From the NCBI RefSeq assembly GCF_017888565.1, contig NZ_JAGHFX010000074.1, positions 1-64,000 on the forward strand: a stretch of 64,000 nt of DNA. Direction: 5' to 3'. This document shows positions 17,817 through 28,973 of the stretch, one piece after another. Numbering within the stretch: the stretch's first letter is position 1; every line of letters begins with the position of its first letter. The translations under genes and the position numbers were made by a program. Under the pieces are notes generated by a model, which was not told the DNA's origin, searched no databases, and saw nothing but the letters and a program-made list of their open reading frames with translations. The DNA is from Clostridium sp. (GTDB lineage: Bacteria > Bacillota > Clostridia > Clostridiales > Clostridiaceae).

Positions 17817-20522
17817 ATGAATGAAACTCGTCCTAATCCAGAAGAATTATTAAAAAAAATTAATGAAGAAGAATTAGAAAATAAAAGAGGAAAGTTAAAA
17901 ATATTTTTTGGATATGCAGCTGGTGTAGGTAAAACCTACGCTATGCTGGATGCTGCTCATGCTGCAAAAAAAGCTGGAGTAGATGTAGTAGTTGGATATA
18001 TAGAACCACATACAAGACCAGAAACTTTAGCTCTTTTAGATGGATTAGAACTTTTACCAAAACTTGAAGTTGAATATAAAGGAATAACTTTAAAAGAGTT
18101 TGATTTAGATGGAGCATTAGAAAGAAAGCCAGAATTAATATTAGTAGATGAGCTTGCACATACAAATGCACAAGGGCTAAGGCATAAGAAGAGATATAGT
18201 GATATAGAAGAGTTATTAAGTGCAGGTATTGATGTTTATACTACAGTTAATGTTCAGCATATAGAAAGTCTAAACGATATAATTGCATCAATTACTCATG
18301 TTGTAGTAAAGGAAAGAGTGCCAGATAGATTTTTTTATGATGCATTTCAGGTTGAGCTTATAGATATAGAACCTTCAGATCTTATGGATAGATTAAATGC
18401 AGGTAAAATATACAAGAAAAATCAAGCTAAAAAGGCACTTAATAACTTTTTTTCTAAAGAAAATTTAGCAGCATTACGTGAAATTGCATTAAGAGAAACT
18501 GCTGATAGAGTAAATAAGGAAGTTACTGTTAATAAGAGCTATAGTAAAGGTATATATCATACAAATGAGCATATATTAGTATGTTTAAGTTCTTCACCTT
18601 CAAATGCTAAAGTTATAAGGGCAGCAGCTAGAATGGCAGAAGCTTTTCATGCAAGGTTTACAGCTCTTTTTGTAGAAACAATAGTTTCAAAGGAGTTAGG
18701 TGAAAAAAATATTCAAAAGCTTAGAGAAAATTTAAAGCTTGCTGAAGATTTAGGTGCAAAGGTAGAAACTGTATATGGAGATGATGTGCCATATCAAGTT
18801 GCAGAATTTGCAAAATTAAGTGGCGTATCAAAGATAATACTTGGAAGAACAAAAAGAAGAAAGTTTTTGTTAAGGTCTAAGTTAGGATATGTAGATAGAA
18901 TTATAGAGTTAGCTCCAGAAATAGATTTATACGTTATACCAGATAGTGAAGATATTGTAGCTAAAAGAAGGTATCAAGTTAAAAATATAAAGCTATCAAG
19001 CTCTGATATAGTAAAAACACTAGGAATACTAGCACTAGCCGTAGGAATAAGTGCAATTTTATATAATCTTGGATTTAGTGAAGCTAATGTAATAACAGTT
19101 TTTATACTTGGTGTTTTATTAATATCAAATAAAACTGATGGAATTATTTATGGAGGAATTGCTTCATTAGCAAGTGTAATATTATTTAATTTTCTTTTTA
19201 CAGATCCAAGGTTTTCACTTGATTTTTATGACCCAGGATATCTAGTTACGTTTATTACAATGCTAACATCTGCACTAGTTACAAGCACATTAACTAACAA
19301 AGTTAAATATCAAGCAAATGTATCAGCTGTGATTGCTAATAGAACAAATATATTATTAGAAGCAAGTAGAGATTTAGAAAGAACTAACAATTTAGAAGAT
19401 ATAATATTAACAGCTCAAAGACAATTACATAAGTTTTTAAAAAAGCCAATTATAATATATGAAGTAGATAATGAAAATATAAAAAGCATATACAATTATA
19501 AGTTTGAAGATGGTAGTGAAATAGATAGGGAATATATAAGTGAAGATGAAAAGGCTGTAGTTAGTTGGGTAATAAAAAATAGAAAACGAGCAGGGGTTAG
19601 TACAGATACACTTCCAGGTTCAAAAGCTATGTATATACCTCTTTCTGGACAAAATAGTGTTATGGTTGTAATAGGAATAGTAATGAGAGAAAATGAAAAT
19701 ATTGATAGTGGAGAAAAGTCATTACTAGAAGCAATGCTTAATCAAATTTCATTTGCAATAGAGAAATATATTTTAAATGAGTCAAAGAAAAATGCCTTAA
19801 TGCAAGCTGAAAATGAAAGATTTAGGGCAAATTTATTAAGAGCGGTATCTCATGATTTAAGAACACCACTTACTAGTATATCTGGAAGTGCTAGTTCTAT
19901 ATTAAATAATGAATTTGATGAAGAAACGAAGAAAAAGTTAATATCAGATATTTATGATGATTCAGTTTGGTTAATAAATTTAGTTGAAAACTTATTATCA
20001 GTTTCTAGATTAGATAATGGAAATGTAAAATTAAATACTGAACCACAATTAATTGAAGAAATAATAAATGAAGCACTTGAACATGTAAATCGTAAAATTT
20101 CAGATTATAAAGTTAAAGTCAACTTAAAAGATGATTTATTAATGGTAGATGTTGATGTAAGGTTAATAGTTCAAGTAATGATAAATATAGTAGATAATGC
20201 AATTAAATATACTAAACCAGGAGCAGAAATTCAAATAAATGTGCTTACTAAAGGTAAAAAAGTAATAGTAGAAGTAGCAGATAATGGCGCAGGAATAAGC
20301 AAGAAAAATCAAGAGTGTATTTTTGATATGTTCTTTACTGTTAACGGAAATAAAGGTGATAGTAGAAGAGGTTTAGGATTAGGGCTTGCTCTTTGTAAGT
20401 CTATAATTAAGGCTCACGATGGAGAAATATATGTTAGAAATAATAAACCTCATGGAACAGTAATAGGATTTACATTATCACAAGTGGAGGTAAATAATGA
20501 AGGTATCAATTTTAGTAGTTGA
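17817..20522 (+). CDS. kdpD: KdpD osmosensitive potassium sensor kinase
   Basis: KdpD senses low potassium or turgor and phosphorylates KdpE. The 901-residue protein is full length. It has the N-terminal KdpD domain with Walker A GYAAGVGKTYAML (about residues 31-43), a Usp domain (about 250-370), four membrane helices (about 400-500), a GAF-like region, and a histidine kinase with H679 in AVSHDLRTPL followed by N, G1 (DNGAGIS) and G2 (GLGLGLALC) boxes. Many low-GC relatives keep only a short KdpD without the kinase; this one retains it. The 3' end overlaps kdpE by 26 nt. Confidence 0.97.
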   Translation: MNETRPNPEELLKKINEEELENKRGKLKIFFGYAAGVGKTYAMLDAAHAAKKAGVDVVVGYIEPHTRPETLALLDGLELLPKLEVEYKGITLKEFDLDGALERKPELILVDELAHTNAQGLRHKKRYSDIEELLSAGIDVYTTVNVQHIESLNDIIASITHVVVKERVPDRFFYDAFQVELIDIEPSDLMDRLNAGKIYKKNQAKKALNNFFSKENLAALREIALRETADRVNKEVTVNKSYSKGIYHTNEHILVCLSSSPSNAKVIRAAARMAEAFHARFTALFVETIVSKELGEKNIQKLRENLKLAEDLGAKVETVYGDDVPYQVAEFAKLSGVSKIILGRTKRRKFLLRSKLGYVDRIIELAPEIDLYVIPDSEDIVAKRRYQVKNIKLSSSDIVKTLGILALAVGISAILYNLGFSEANVITVFILGVLLISNKTDGIIYGGIASLASVILFNFLFTDPRFSLDFYDPGYLVTFITMLTSALVTSTLTNKVKYQANVSAVIANRTNILLEASRDLERTNNLEDIILTAQRQLHKFLKKPIIIYEVDNENIKSIYNYKFEDGSEIDREYISEDEKAVVSWVIKNRKRAGVSTDTLPGSKAMYIPLSGQNSVMVVIGIVMRENENIDSGEKSLLEAMLNQISFAIEKYILNESKKNALMQAENERFRANLLRAVSHDLRTPLTSISGSASSILNNEFDEETKKKLISDIYDDSVWLINLVENLLSVSRLDNGNVKLNTEPQLIEEIINEALEHVNRKISDYKVKVNLKDDLLMVDVDVRLIVQVMINIVDNAIKYTKPGAEIQINVLTKGKKVIVEVADNGAGISKKNQECIFDMFFTVNGNKGDSRRGLGLGLALCKSIIKAHDGEIYVRNNKPHGTVIGFTLSQVEVNNEGINFSS

Positions 20523-21195
20523 GGATGATAAGGCAATAAGAAATTTTATATCTGCCACCTTAGATATTCATTCTTATAATTGCCTTACAGCAGAAAATGG
20601 AGAGCAAGCAATAATTCTTGCAACATCACATAAGCCAGATATAATTATACTAGATTTAGGTCTACCTGATATAGATGGTGTTGATATAATAAAGAAAATA
20701 AGAACTTGGTCTAATTGCCCAATAATAGTTGTAAGTGCTAGAAGTGAAGATAAAGATAAAATAGAAGCTTTAGATTCTGGAGCAGATGACTATTTAACTA
20801 AGCCATTTAGTGTAGATGAATTGCTTGCAAGAATTAGAGTAGCCATCAGAAAGATGAATTATGATAACTCAAAAAAGGAAGAAAGCACTGAATTTATAAA
20901 CGGAGATTTAAAGATAGATTATGTATCAGGATGTGTTTTTGTAGGAGAAGAAGAAACTCATTTAACTCCAATGGAATATAAACTTTTATGCTTGCTAGCA
21001 AAAAATGTAGGTAAAGTTCTTACTCATACTTATATTTTAAAAGAGATATGGGGAGCAGCATATGAAAGTGAGGTTCCATCATTAAGAGTTTTTATGGCTA
21101 CCTTAAGAAAGAAGATAGAGAAAAATTGTGAGAAAAATACTTATATACAAACTCATATAGGGGTTGGCTATAGGCTTGTAAGGATACAAGATTAA
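20497..21195 (+). CDS. kdpE: KdpE response regulator
   Basis: The 232-residue OmpR-family regulator has a receiver domain with acidic pair ED at 9-10, phospho-acceptor D53 (IIILDLGLPD) and conserved K104 (DYLTKPFS), then a winged-helix DNA-binding domain (LTPMEYKLLCLLAKN...TLRKKIE). It activates kdpFABC in known systems. AGTGGAGG lies just upstream of the ATG inside kdpD, so the two are translationally coupled. Confidence 0.97.
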   Translation: MKVSILVVEDDKAIRNFISATLDIHSYNCLTAENGEQAIILATSHKPDIIILDLGLPDIDGVDIIKKIRTWSNCPIIVVSARSEDKDKIEALDSGADDYLTKPFSVDELLARIRVAIRKMNYDNSKKEESTEFINGDLKIDYVSGCVFVGEEETHLTPMEYKLLCLLAKNVGKVLTHTYILKEIWGAAYESEVPSLRVFMATLRKKIEKNCEKNTYIQTHIGVGYRLVRIQD

Positions 21196-21335
21196 ACTAA
21201 ATTAATGATCTTCTATTTAGGATATAGCAGGTAAGTATGGAGTATAATGAAAAAGGTTATAAGAATAAGATAAAAATATTAAAAGCTAATAATGATTTAA
21301 AGAAATTTTCAATGGTATCACGTTTGGTTAGATTC

Positions 21336-21364
21336 TTGGAATTACAATAAAATTATAGTATGAT
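21336..21364 (+). promoter_or_regulatory. Possible promoter inside a repeated element
   Basis: TTGGAA (21336-21341) and TATGAT (21359-21364) are 17 bases apart, yet a terminator hairpin begins only 21 bases later. The surrounding sequence (TATCACG.TTGGTTAG..TCTTGGAATT) resembles 12751-12790. It may be a remnant or drive a very short transcript. Confidence 0.3.
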
Positions 21365-21384
21365 ATACAGAAATAATTTATTTT

Positions 21385-21413
21385 AAAGGAGGTCGCGTTA
21401 CGCGACCTCCTTT
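21385..21413. terminator. Bidirectional terminator between kdpE and the GH1 gene
   Basis: AAAGGAGGTCGCG (21385-21397) and CGCGACCTCCTTT (21401-21413) form a perfect 13-bp stem with a TTA loop. T-rich sequence lies on both sides, so it can serve the convergent kdpE (+) and beta-glucosidase (-) transcripts. It is the third copy of the GGAGGTCGCG stem in the window. Confidence 0.75.
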
Positions 21414-21430
21414 AACTTATAATAAAATCA

Positions 21431-22840
21431 TTAATTATCTAATTCTCCGTTAGTTTCAATAACTTTTTTATACCAATAAAAGCTATCTTTTTTTATTCTT
21501 TGTAGATCTAAGATATCATCATCAGTTCTATTTACATAAACTAATCCATAACGCTTTCTAAATCCTTGAGCAGAGCTTAAAAGATCCATAAATGACCAAG
21601 GACAGTAGCCCATAAGATCAACACCGTCTTTAATAGCTAACTCGCAGGCTTTTATATGTTCTCTCAAATAATCTATTCTATAATTATCGTGAACTTTTCC
21701 ATCTTCTAAAACATCTGGAGTTCCAAGACCGTTTTCTGTTATTATTATTGGAAGATGATATCTTTGCCAATACTCATTTAAAGCAACACGAAGTCCTGAT
21801 GGATCTATAGCAGCTCCATATTCTGTTGCAATTAAATTAGGGTTCATTGACATTTTAAATAATCCGTAAATATTAAAGTCAACAGTTCCTTCCCTAAGTC
21901 CAAAAGGATGTTCATTATCTTCTGGTAAGTATGAAGCACAATTAGTTCTATAATAATTGATAGCTATAAAATCTATTTTAGCTTTTTTTAATATTTCTTT
22001 ATCACTTTCTTCAGTATAAGGCATTATGTTTCTCTTTTTTAAATATTCAATATAATAACCAGGGTATTCCCCATGATAATGCATATCTAACATATAATAA
22101 ACTTTAAAATTATCATTCATTCTAGCTGCAAATACATCTTCTGGCTTAGTTGTTAAAGGATAAGTTACAGAAGAAGAAACAGCAGGACCTATTTTAGCAT
22201 CTGGTATAATTTCGTGACATGCATTAACAGCTAAGGCATGGGCTAAACAAAGATTATAGTCCATTTGAGCTCGCATCTTATCTATTTTATATTTATCTGT
22301 TTCATTATAAATATTTATTCTTTCTTCAACTCTAACGATTAAGTTATGCTCATTATGAGGCTGCCAGTATTTTACCTTACTCTTAAATTCCTCAAAACAA
22401 ATTTTAGCATATCTTTCAAAAGCATAAACTGTTTCTCTAGATTCCCAGCCATTATATTTTTCTACTAATGCAAATGGTAAATCAAAGTGATATAGAGTTA
22501 CAAAAGGTTCAATATTATTTTCAATTAGTTTATCAATAACTTTATGATAAAAATCTAATCCTTTTTTATTTATTTCTCCATCACCATCAGGAATTATTCT
22601 TGCCCAAGAAAGCGAAAATCTATAAGTTTTCATTCCTAGTTCTTTCATAAGTTTTATATCTTTTTCATAGTTATGGTAAAAATCAGATGCTACTTTAGTG
22701 TCAGCTTGCAAATGAGACTTCTTAAAAGCGTTAAAGTCTGCAACGGTCATTTTTTTACCGTCTTCCTCCCAAGCACCTTCAATTTGAAAAGCTGATGAGG
22801 AAGCACCCCACATAAAATCCTTTGGAAAAGTTGTATTCAT
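21431..22840 (-). CDS. GH1 family glycosidase, probable 6-phospho-beta-glucosidase
   Basis: The 469-residue GH1 enzyme starts with TTFPKDFMWGASSSAFQIEGAW. The nucleophile glutamate is in IIITENGLG. The acid/base glutamate is in QPHNEHN; the common NEP is NEH here, a variant known in some Firmicute enzymes, and the Glu is kept. The adjacent beta-glucoside PTS EIIBC gene implies that the substrate is a phosphorylated beta-glucoside cleaved in the cytoplasm. The ATG follows GAAAGGACTG. It lies downstream of the PTS gene in the same direction, 147 nt apart. Confidence 0.88.
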   Translation of the reverse strand: MNTTFPKDFMWGASSSAFQIEGAWEEDGKKMTVADFNAFKKSHLQADTKVASDFYHNYEKDIKLMKELGMKTYRFSLSWARIIPDGDGEINKKGLDFYHKVIDKLIENNIEPFVTLYHFDLPFALVEKYNGWESRETVYAFERYAKICFEEFKSKVKYWQPHNEHNLIVRVEERINIYNETDKYKIDKMRAQMDYNLCLAHALAVNACHEIIPDAKIGPAVSSSVTYPLTTKPEDVFAARMNDNFKVYYMLDMHYHGEYPGYYIEYLKKRNIMPYTEESDKEILKKAKIDFIAINYYRTNCASYLPEDNEHPFGLREGTVDFNIYGLFKMSMNPNLIATEYGAAIDPSGLRVALNEYWQRYHLPIIITENGLGTPDVLEDGKVHDNYRIDYLREHIKACELAIKDGVDLMGYCPWSFMDLLSSAQGFRKRYGLVYVNRTDDDILDLQRIKKDSFYWYKKVIETNGELDN

Positions 22841-22930
22841 AAAAGTTTCAGTCCTTTCATTTACTTTATAGGAATTTATAAAAAAATTATTTTCTGAATA
22901 ACTCTTTATAAAATCTTTACTTTATTTATG

Positions 22931-23003
22931 AAGTTCTTCTATGTAGTTTTGCGATGACTTGGATCGAATGCGACAAGATAAGCAAAATTACATAGATGAA
23001 CTT
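22931..23003 (-). promoter_or_regulatory. Imperfect hairpin at the end of the PTS gene
   Basis: AAGTTCTTCTATGTAGTTTTGC (arm at 22931-22952) matches the reverse complement of 22982-23003 at 20 of 22 positions. The right arm contains the EIIBC stop codon. There is no U-run after it, so it looks like a transcript-stabilising or processing hairpin that could separate expression of the permease and the glucosidase rather than a simple terminator. Confidence 0.5.
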
Positions 23004-24367
23004 TTTATATCCTCAAAGCCTACTATATACGTTAAAATAGCAGAACCAAAGAATGCAATAGCGCACCCAGCTAAGTAGCTTATAAATCCTGTAGTACCAG
23101 CTTCAGCATATACAGGAATAGTTAGTATTCCTTGATTTGCAAATGCGTTTCCAAAGGCACCGCCAAATCCCATAACACCTCCACCAATAGCACCACAAAT
23201 TACTGCACATATCATTGGTTTTTTTAGTCTAAGGTTTGCTCCATAAATTGCAGGTTCAGTTATTCCAAATAAGGCTGTAACAGATGCAGATAAAGAAATT
23301 GTTTTTAAATCAGCATTTTTAGTTTTGAAAAATACGCCTAAGGCTGCACCAGCTTGTGAAAAGTTAGCAGCACCTGCAAAAGCAAGTAGGTTTTGTCTTC
23401 CAGTTTGAGCCACATCATTTATTCCTATTGGAAGTAATGCTCTATGAGCTCCAAATATAACTAATACACACCATAATCCACCAATAAAAGCACCACAAAG
23501 AGCAGGACTTAATTCATAAACATATTTATATGCAAAGTTAATAGTGTTACCTATATATATTCCAATTGGTCCAAAAATGAATAATGTAGCTGGAAGCATT
23601 ATGACTAATGATAGCATAGGAACCACTAGTATCTTTATAACTTCAGGGATATACTTTTCTAAAAGTCTTTCTATATAAGATAATGCCCATATAGCTAAAA
23701 TTATAGGAATTACTGAAGATGTATACCCAGCTTTTGTTACAGATAAACCTAAAAATTTAACAGCTTCATCACCAGTCATTAAAGCGGTAAAGGCTGGATA
23801 GCAAAGCGTCGCCCCAATAACCATAGAAATTATTTTATTAGCTTTAAATACCTTAGCAGAAGTATATCCTAGCATAATAGGCATAAAATAAAATATTGCA
23901 TCTGCCATAGAGTTAAATATTATGTAGCTTTGGGTAGTTTTAATATCAATGTTATGTTTATTTAAATAATACATAGCAAGGACTGATAAAATTCCCTTAA
24001 TCATTCCAGAACCAGCGATTGCAGGAATAATTGGAGTAAAGATTCCAGCAATATTAGTTAAAATTGAATTAAATATATTTTCTTTTTTTTCATAACTATT
24101 ACTTTTACTTGTATCTGATAGAGTAGGAGTTAATTTTATTAATTCGTCATAAACTTTAGTTACTTTATTTCCAATAACTATTTGGAGCTGTCCCATGCTC
24201 TCTACAACTGTAATTACTCCTTCAATTTTACTTAAGTTATTTTTATTTACTTTTGACATATCTTTAATTTTAAGCCTAAGTCTAGTCATACAATGAGTTA
24301 ATTCATTAATATTGTCTTCTTCGCCTAGGTTTAGAAGAATATCTTTTGCTATTTCTTTATAATTCAT
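22988..24367 (-). CDS. Beta-glucoside-type PTS permease EIIBC
   Basis: The protein (459 residues) phosphorylates and imports a beta-glucoside. An N-terminal EIIB domain has the phosphorylated Cys26 in ELTHCMTRLRLKI. The EIIC membrane domain (about 105-455, ten or so hydrophobic segments) includes the family motif GITEPAIYG. The EIIA domain present in BglF/BglP is absent, so a separate glucose-type EIIA must serve it. GGAGATG precedes the ATG. It forms a catabolic unit with the downstream GH1 gene. No BglG antiterminator gene is present nearby. Confidence 0.93.
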   Translation of the reverse strand: MNYKEIAKDILLNLGEEDNINELTHCMTRLRLKIKDMSKVNKNNLSKIEGVITVVESMGQLQIVIGNKVTKVYDELIKLTPTLSDTSKSNSYEKKENIFNSILTNIAGIFTPIIPAIAGSGMIKGILSVLAMYYLNKHNIDIKTTQSYIIFNSMADAIFYFMPIMLGYTSAKVFKANKIISMVIGATLCYPAFTALMTGDEAVKFLGLSVTKAGYTSSVIPIILAIWALSYIERLLEKYIPEVIKILVVPMLSLVIMLPATLFIFGPIGIYIGNTINFAYKYVYELSPALCGAFIGGLWCVLVIFGAHRALLPIGINDVAQTGRQNLLAFAGAANFSQAGAALGVFFKTKNADLKTISLSASVTALFGITEPAIYGANLRLKKPMICAVICGAIGGGVMGFGGAFGNAFANQGILTIPVYAEAGTTGFISYLAGCAIAFFGSAILTYIVGFEDIKSSSM

Positions 24368-24599
24368 TTTACATCTCCATTCTTTAAAAGTTTTATTAAT
24401 TAATAATATATATTATATAATAAAATAAAACAATAATAAATCAAGTAGATATGAGCATATAAGTAATTTAAAAGAACTAATCATATATTATTTGAAATAA
24501 ACTGAAAAATAATTATAAAATTAAAAATCATTATTTAGAATAATCTGACAATATAGATATCAAATAAATAAAATAATTGAAATATAAATTGCAAACTTA
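24368..24599. other. AT-rich gap upstream of the PTS gene and guaB
   Basis: This divergent intergenic region contains very AT-rich DNA and presumably the minus-strand promoter of the PTS operon. I see no gene or clear operator; the plus-strand guaB promoter begins at 24600. Confidence 0.5.
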
Positions 24600-24628
24600 T
24601 TGACAAGCATATGGTGTAGATATATAAT
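24600..24628 (+). promoter_or_regulatory. Consensus promoter of guaB
   Basis: TTGACA at 24600-24605 and TATAAT at 24623-24628 are spaced by exactly 17 bases: a perfect vegetative promoter. Transcription should start near 24635, just before the guanine riboswitch. Confidence 0.9.
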
Positions 24629-24656
24629 ATCTATAAATTAAAAATAGTCAGATATA

Positions 24657-24809
24657 AATAACTCGTATATCCTCTGAATATGGCAGAGAGTATCTACCGG
24701 AAACCTTAAATTTCCGACTATGAGTGATTTTGATATACTATACCTATATTTGTCATATAGTGTTTTAGGCATATTAACTTCACTTAGAAGATTAGTATGT
24801 CTTTTTTTG
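24657..24809 (+). ncRNA. Guanine riboswitch with terminator platform
   Basis: The aptamer (about 24657-24730) shows all purine-riboswitch landmarks: P1 formed by AATAACTC with GAGTGATT, the P2 loop context ATATGG, the J2/3 TATCTACC, and J3/1 CCGACTATGAG. The pyrimidine in GACTATG is C, which pairs with guanine rather than adenine. A terminator follows: GGCATATTAA (24768-24777) pairs with TTAGTATGTC (24792-24801), extended inward by CTTC/GAAG, then seven T residues. Guanine should therefore stop transcription of guaB. The specificity assignment follows the known C74 rule. Confidence 0.93.
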
Positions 24810-24882
24810 TACATAAAAATAGGAATGAAAAGAAATATTTGATTCATAAATCAAAAAAAGTGAAAGAAAAAAATCATTTTAA

Positions 24883-26343
<1,461 letters not shown>

Positions 26344-26610
26344 TGGACAATTGATAATGGACAATAGGGGAAATAACTTAGGACAGGCTGAGTTAGAGTG
26401 AAAAATGAAGGAATGGAGATTTATTTAAAATTAAAATTTTAAATATCATAATGAAAGAATTAGTGAATAACTTAAGCAAGTTGAGTTAATAGAAAATGAA
26501 ATTTTATTAATAAGCTATATTTGATTAATTACCATAACTTTTTCACTCTTTCATTCTTTCACTTTTTGATTTAAACTTATATTATTAGATAATAAAAAAT
26601 GGAGGTACCC
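26344..26610. repeat. Repeat-derived gap between guaB and guaA
   Basis: The gap opens with TGGACAATTGATAATGGACAA, a variant of the short word shared with 17778 and 59194, and contains the recurring TTCACTCTTTCATTCTTTCAC tract near 26548. No terminator with a U-run is evident, so guaB and guaA may be co-transcribed under the riboswitch. No gene is seen. Confidence 0.45.
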
Positions 26611-28152
26611 ATGAATAAAGAGTTAGTTTTAGTTGTTGACTTCGGTGGACAATATAACCAATTGATAGCTAGAAGAGTTAGAGAATGTGGTGTTTATTGT
26701 GAAGTTCACCCACATACTTTAAGTGTTGATGAAATAAAAGAAATGAATCCAAAGGGAATAATATTTACAGGTGGACCAAATAGTGTTTATGGAGAGGATT
26801 CTCCTTTATGTGATAAAGCTTTATTTGAAGCTGGAATACCTATACTTGGAATTTGTTACGGTTCACAATTAATGGCTCATATGCTTGGAGGAAAGGTTGC
26901 TACTGCTCCTGTAAGTGAATATGGAAAGACAAAGGTTGATGTAAATGTTGATTCAAAAATATTTGATGGAGTATCAGCATCTACTATTTGTTGGATGAGT
27001 CATACAGATTACATAGAAAAAGCTCCAGAAGGATTTAAAACAGTAGCTAATACTCCAGTATGTCCAGTTGCTGCCATGGAGTGCCAAGAAAAGAATTTAT
27101 ATGCAGTTCAATTCCATCCAGAAGTTATGCATACACAAGAAGGAACAAAGATGATATCAAACTTCTTATATAATGTTTGTGAATGCTCTGGTGATTGGAA
27201 AATGGATTCGTTTGTAGAGAAAACAATTCAAGAAGTACGTGAAAAAGTTGGAAATGGTAAAGTATTATGTGCATTATCAGGTGGAGTTGATTCATCTGTA
27301 GCTGCTGTATTACTTTCAAAAGCAGTAGGAAGTCAATTAACTTGTGTGTTTGTTGATCATGGTTTACTTCGTAAAAATGAAGGAGATGAAGTTGAAGAAG
27401 TATTTGGACCTAATGGACAATATGACTTAAACTTTATACGCGTAAACGCTCAAGAAAGATTCTACGAAAAGTTAAAAGGTATAGAAGAGCCAGAACAAAA
27501 GAGAAAAATAATTGGTGAAGAATTCATAAGAGTATTTGAAGGGGAAGCTAAAAAGATAGGAGCAGTAGATTTCTTAGTACAAGGAACTATTTATCCAGAT
27601 GTAATTGAAAGTGGACTTGGAAAATCAGCAGTTATAAAATCACATCATAATGTTGGAGGACTTCCAGATTATGTAGATTTTAAAGAAATAATCGAACCAT
27701 TAAGATTATTATTTAAGGATGAAGTACGTAAAGCTGGTTTAGAGCTTGGAATACCAGAAAAATTAGTTTACAGACAACCATTCCCAGGACCAGGTCTTGG
27801 AATACGTATAATTGGTGAAGTAACAGCTGAAAAAGTTAGAATAGTTCAAGAGGCAGATGCAATTTACAGAGAAGAAATTGCAAAGGCTGGAGTTGATAAA
27901 GAACTTGGTCAATATTTTGCAGCACTTACTAATATGCGTTCAGTAGGAGTAATGGGAGATGAAAGAACTTATGATTATGCAGTAGTTCTACGTGCAGTAA
28001 CTACAAGTGACTTCATGACAGCAGAATCAGCAGATCTTCCATGGGAAGTACTTGGAAAAGTAACAACTAGAATTGTAAATGAAGTTAAGGGTGTTAACCG
28101 TGTAATGTATGATTGCACAGGAAAACCACCTGCAACTATTGAATTTGAATAA
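26611..28152 (+). CDS. guaA: GMP synthase (glutamine-hydrolysing)
   Basis: GuaA aminates XMP to GMP. The 513-residue protein has a class I glutamine amidotransferase domain (catalytic C82 in GICYGSQ, His and Glu in FHPEV), an ATP pyrophosphatase P-loop (LSGGVDSSV, about residue 223) and the C-terminal dimerisation domain ending [12 protein letters not shown]. The start at 26611 is preceded by GGAGGT; an in-frame ATG at 26599 overlaps that ribosome binding site and is unlikely to be used. Confidence 0.98.
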   Translation: MNKELVLVVDFGGQYNQLIARRVRECGVYCEVHPHTLSVDEIKEMNPKGIIFTGGPNSVYGEDSPLCDKALFEAGIPILGICYGSQLMAHMLGGKVATAPVSEYGKTKVDVNVDSKIFDGVSASTICWMSHTDYIEKAPEGFKTVANTPVCPVAAMECQEKNLYAVQFHPEVMHTQEGTKMISNFLYNVCECSGDWKMDSFVEKTIQEVREKVGNGKVLCALSGGVDSSVAAVLLSKAVGSQLTCVFVDHGLLRKNEGDEVEEVFGPNGQYDLNFIRVNAQERFYEKLKGIEEPEQKRKIIGEEFIRVFEGEAKKIGAVDFLVQGTIYPDVIESGLGKSAVIKSHHNVGGLPDYVDFKEIIEPLRLLFKDEVRKAGLELGIPEKLVYRQPFPGPGLGIRIIGEVTAEKVRIVQEADAIYREEIAKAGVDKELGQYFAALTNMRSVGVMGDERTYDYAVVLRAVTTSDFMTAESADLPWEVLGKVTTRIVNEVKGVNRVMYDCTGKPPATIEFE

Positions 28153-28159
28153 ACTATAA

Positions 28160-28205
28160 AACACCGAGAAAGCTATAGATATGAGCTTTCTCGGTGTTAT
28201 TTTTA
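28160..28205 (+). terminator. Terminator of guaA
   Basis: A perfect 15-bp stem (AACACCGAGAAAGCT at 28160-28174 with its complement at 28184-28198) is followed by ATTTTTATTT. It also faces the convergent RpiR gene. Confidence 0.9.
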
Positions 28206-28244
28206 TTTACATTTCGAAAATACCAAAAGCACAAATCAAAAGAT

Positions 28245-28973
28245 TTATGCTTTGGGTGTTTTTGTATAACGATTAATGAGATACTCCATCAAATTTAAAG
28301 AGTTACCAAAAAAGTAATTTAAGTTTTGATTTTCATGATCTGTACCAGTAGCTCCACTTTCTACGATGAAAGAAAGGTCACTTTTGGCGGTGTAGCTACT
28401 ATTTTCAGTAGCTGTCAAGGCAATAACTTTACCGCCATAACTCTTACACTCATCCATTTTGAGCAAACCGTTTTTGTTTTCACCTGATTGGGAAAATGTA
28501 ATTAAGGTATAAGGTGTTTGATCTGATACCAAACTGATTTCCACACCTTCTAAATCAATAGCATAAATTTTTTTCAAGAGTAATTTACGATAAGTATAAT
28601 TAACTAGGGTTTGACAAAATCCTTCACCAAACAAGTAGATTTTTTTATTTGAGAAAGCATCATTAAAATAACTATCTATTTGATCCCAGTCTTGATTTAC
28701 CATCACAAAGGGTAAAGCTTCCAATTGATTTGTCGACTTATGTGAAAATTCATTTGAAAGGAAAAAAATTAGTTCTTTGAAATTATTAAAGCCAGCTCTT
28801 TTTGCTAATCGACTGATTGAAGATTGGGAGGTATAGTTCATTTGTGCAACACTACGAATGTCGATGACGGCTTCGCTTTTAATTGCTTCAATAATGTTTT
28901 CGATTATTTTTTCATCTTCATCGCGAAAGTTACTGTTTGGAAATAAACGATTTAAGTAGTAAATTTTGGCCAT
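28245..28973 (-). CDS. RpiR/MurR family transcriptional regulator
   Basis: The 242-residue protein has an N-terminal RpiR helix-turn-helix (SVAQMNYTSQSSISRLAKRAGF) and a C-terminal SIS sugar-phosphate-binding domain (GEGFCQTLVNYTYRKLL...LITFSQSGENKNGLL). I choose the ATG at 28973, nine bases after CAGGAG, over an upstream ATG at 29003 that lacks a site. It is divergent from the YdjC-PTS-GH4 operon and likely controls it in response to a phosphorylated sugar. Codon use (CGT, GTC, TCG) differs from flanking guaA and kdp genes, suggesting arrival with the operon. Confidence 0.88.
   Translation of the reverse strand: MAKIYYLNRLFPNSNFRDEDEKIIENIIEAIKSEAVIDIRSVAQMNYTSQSSISRLAKRAGFNNFKELIFFLSNEFSHKSTNQLEALPFVMVNQDWDQIDSYFNDAFSNKKIYLFGEGFCQTLVNYTYRKLLLKKIYAIDLEGVEISLVSDQTPYTLITFSQSGENKNGLLKMDECKSYGGKVIALTATENSSYTAKSDLSFIVESGATGTDHENQNLNYFFGNSLNLMEYLINRYTKTPKA

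Noticed and set aside
24638..24847. 69-residue minus-strand frame in the guaB leader
   Set aside because: It is entirely covered by the guanine riboswitch and terminator; its frame is accidental.
26599..26610. Upstream ATG of guaA
   Set aside because: The codon overlaps the GGAGGT binding site that serves ATG 26611, and the extra residues are not part of the family.
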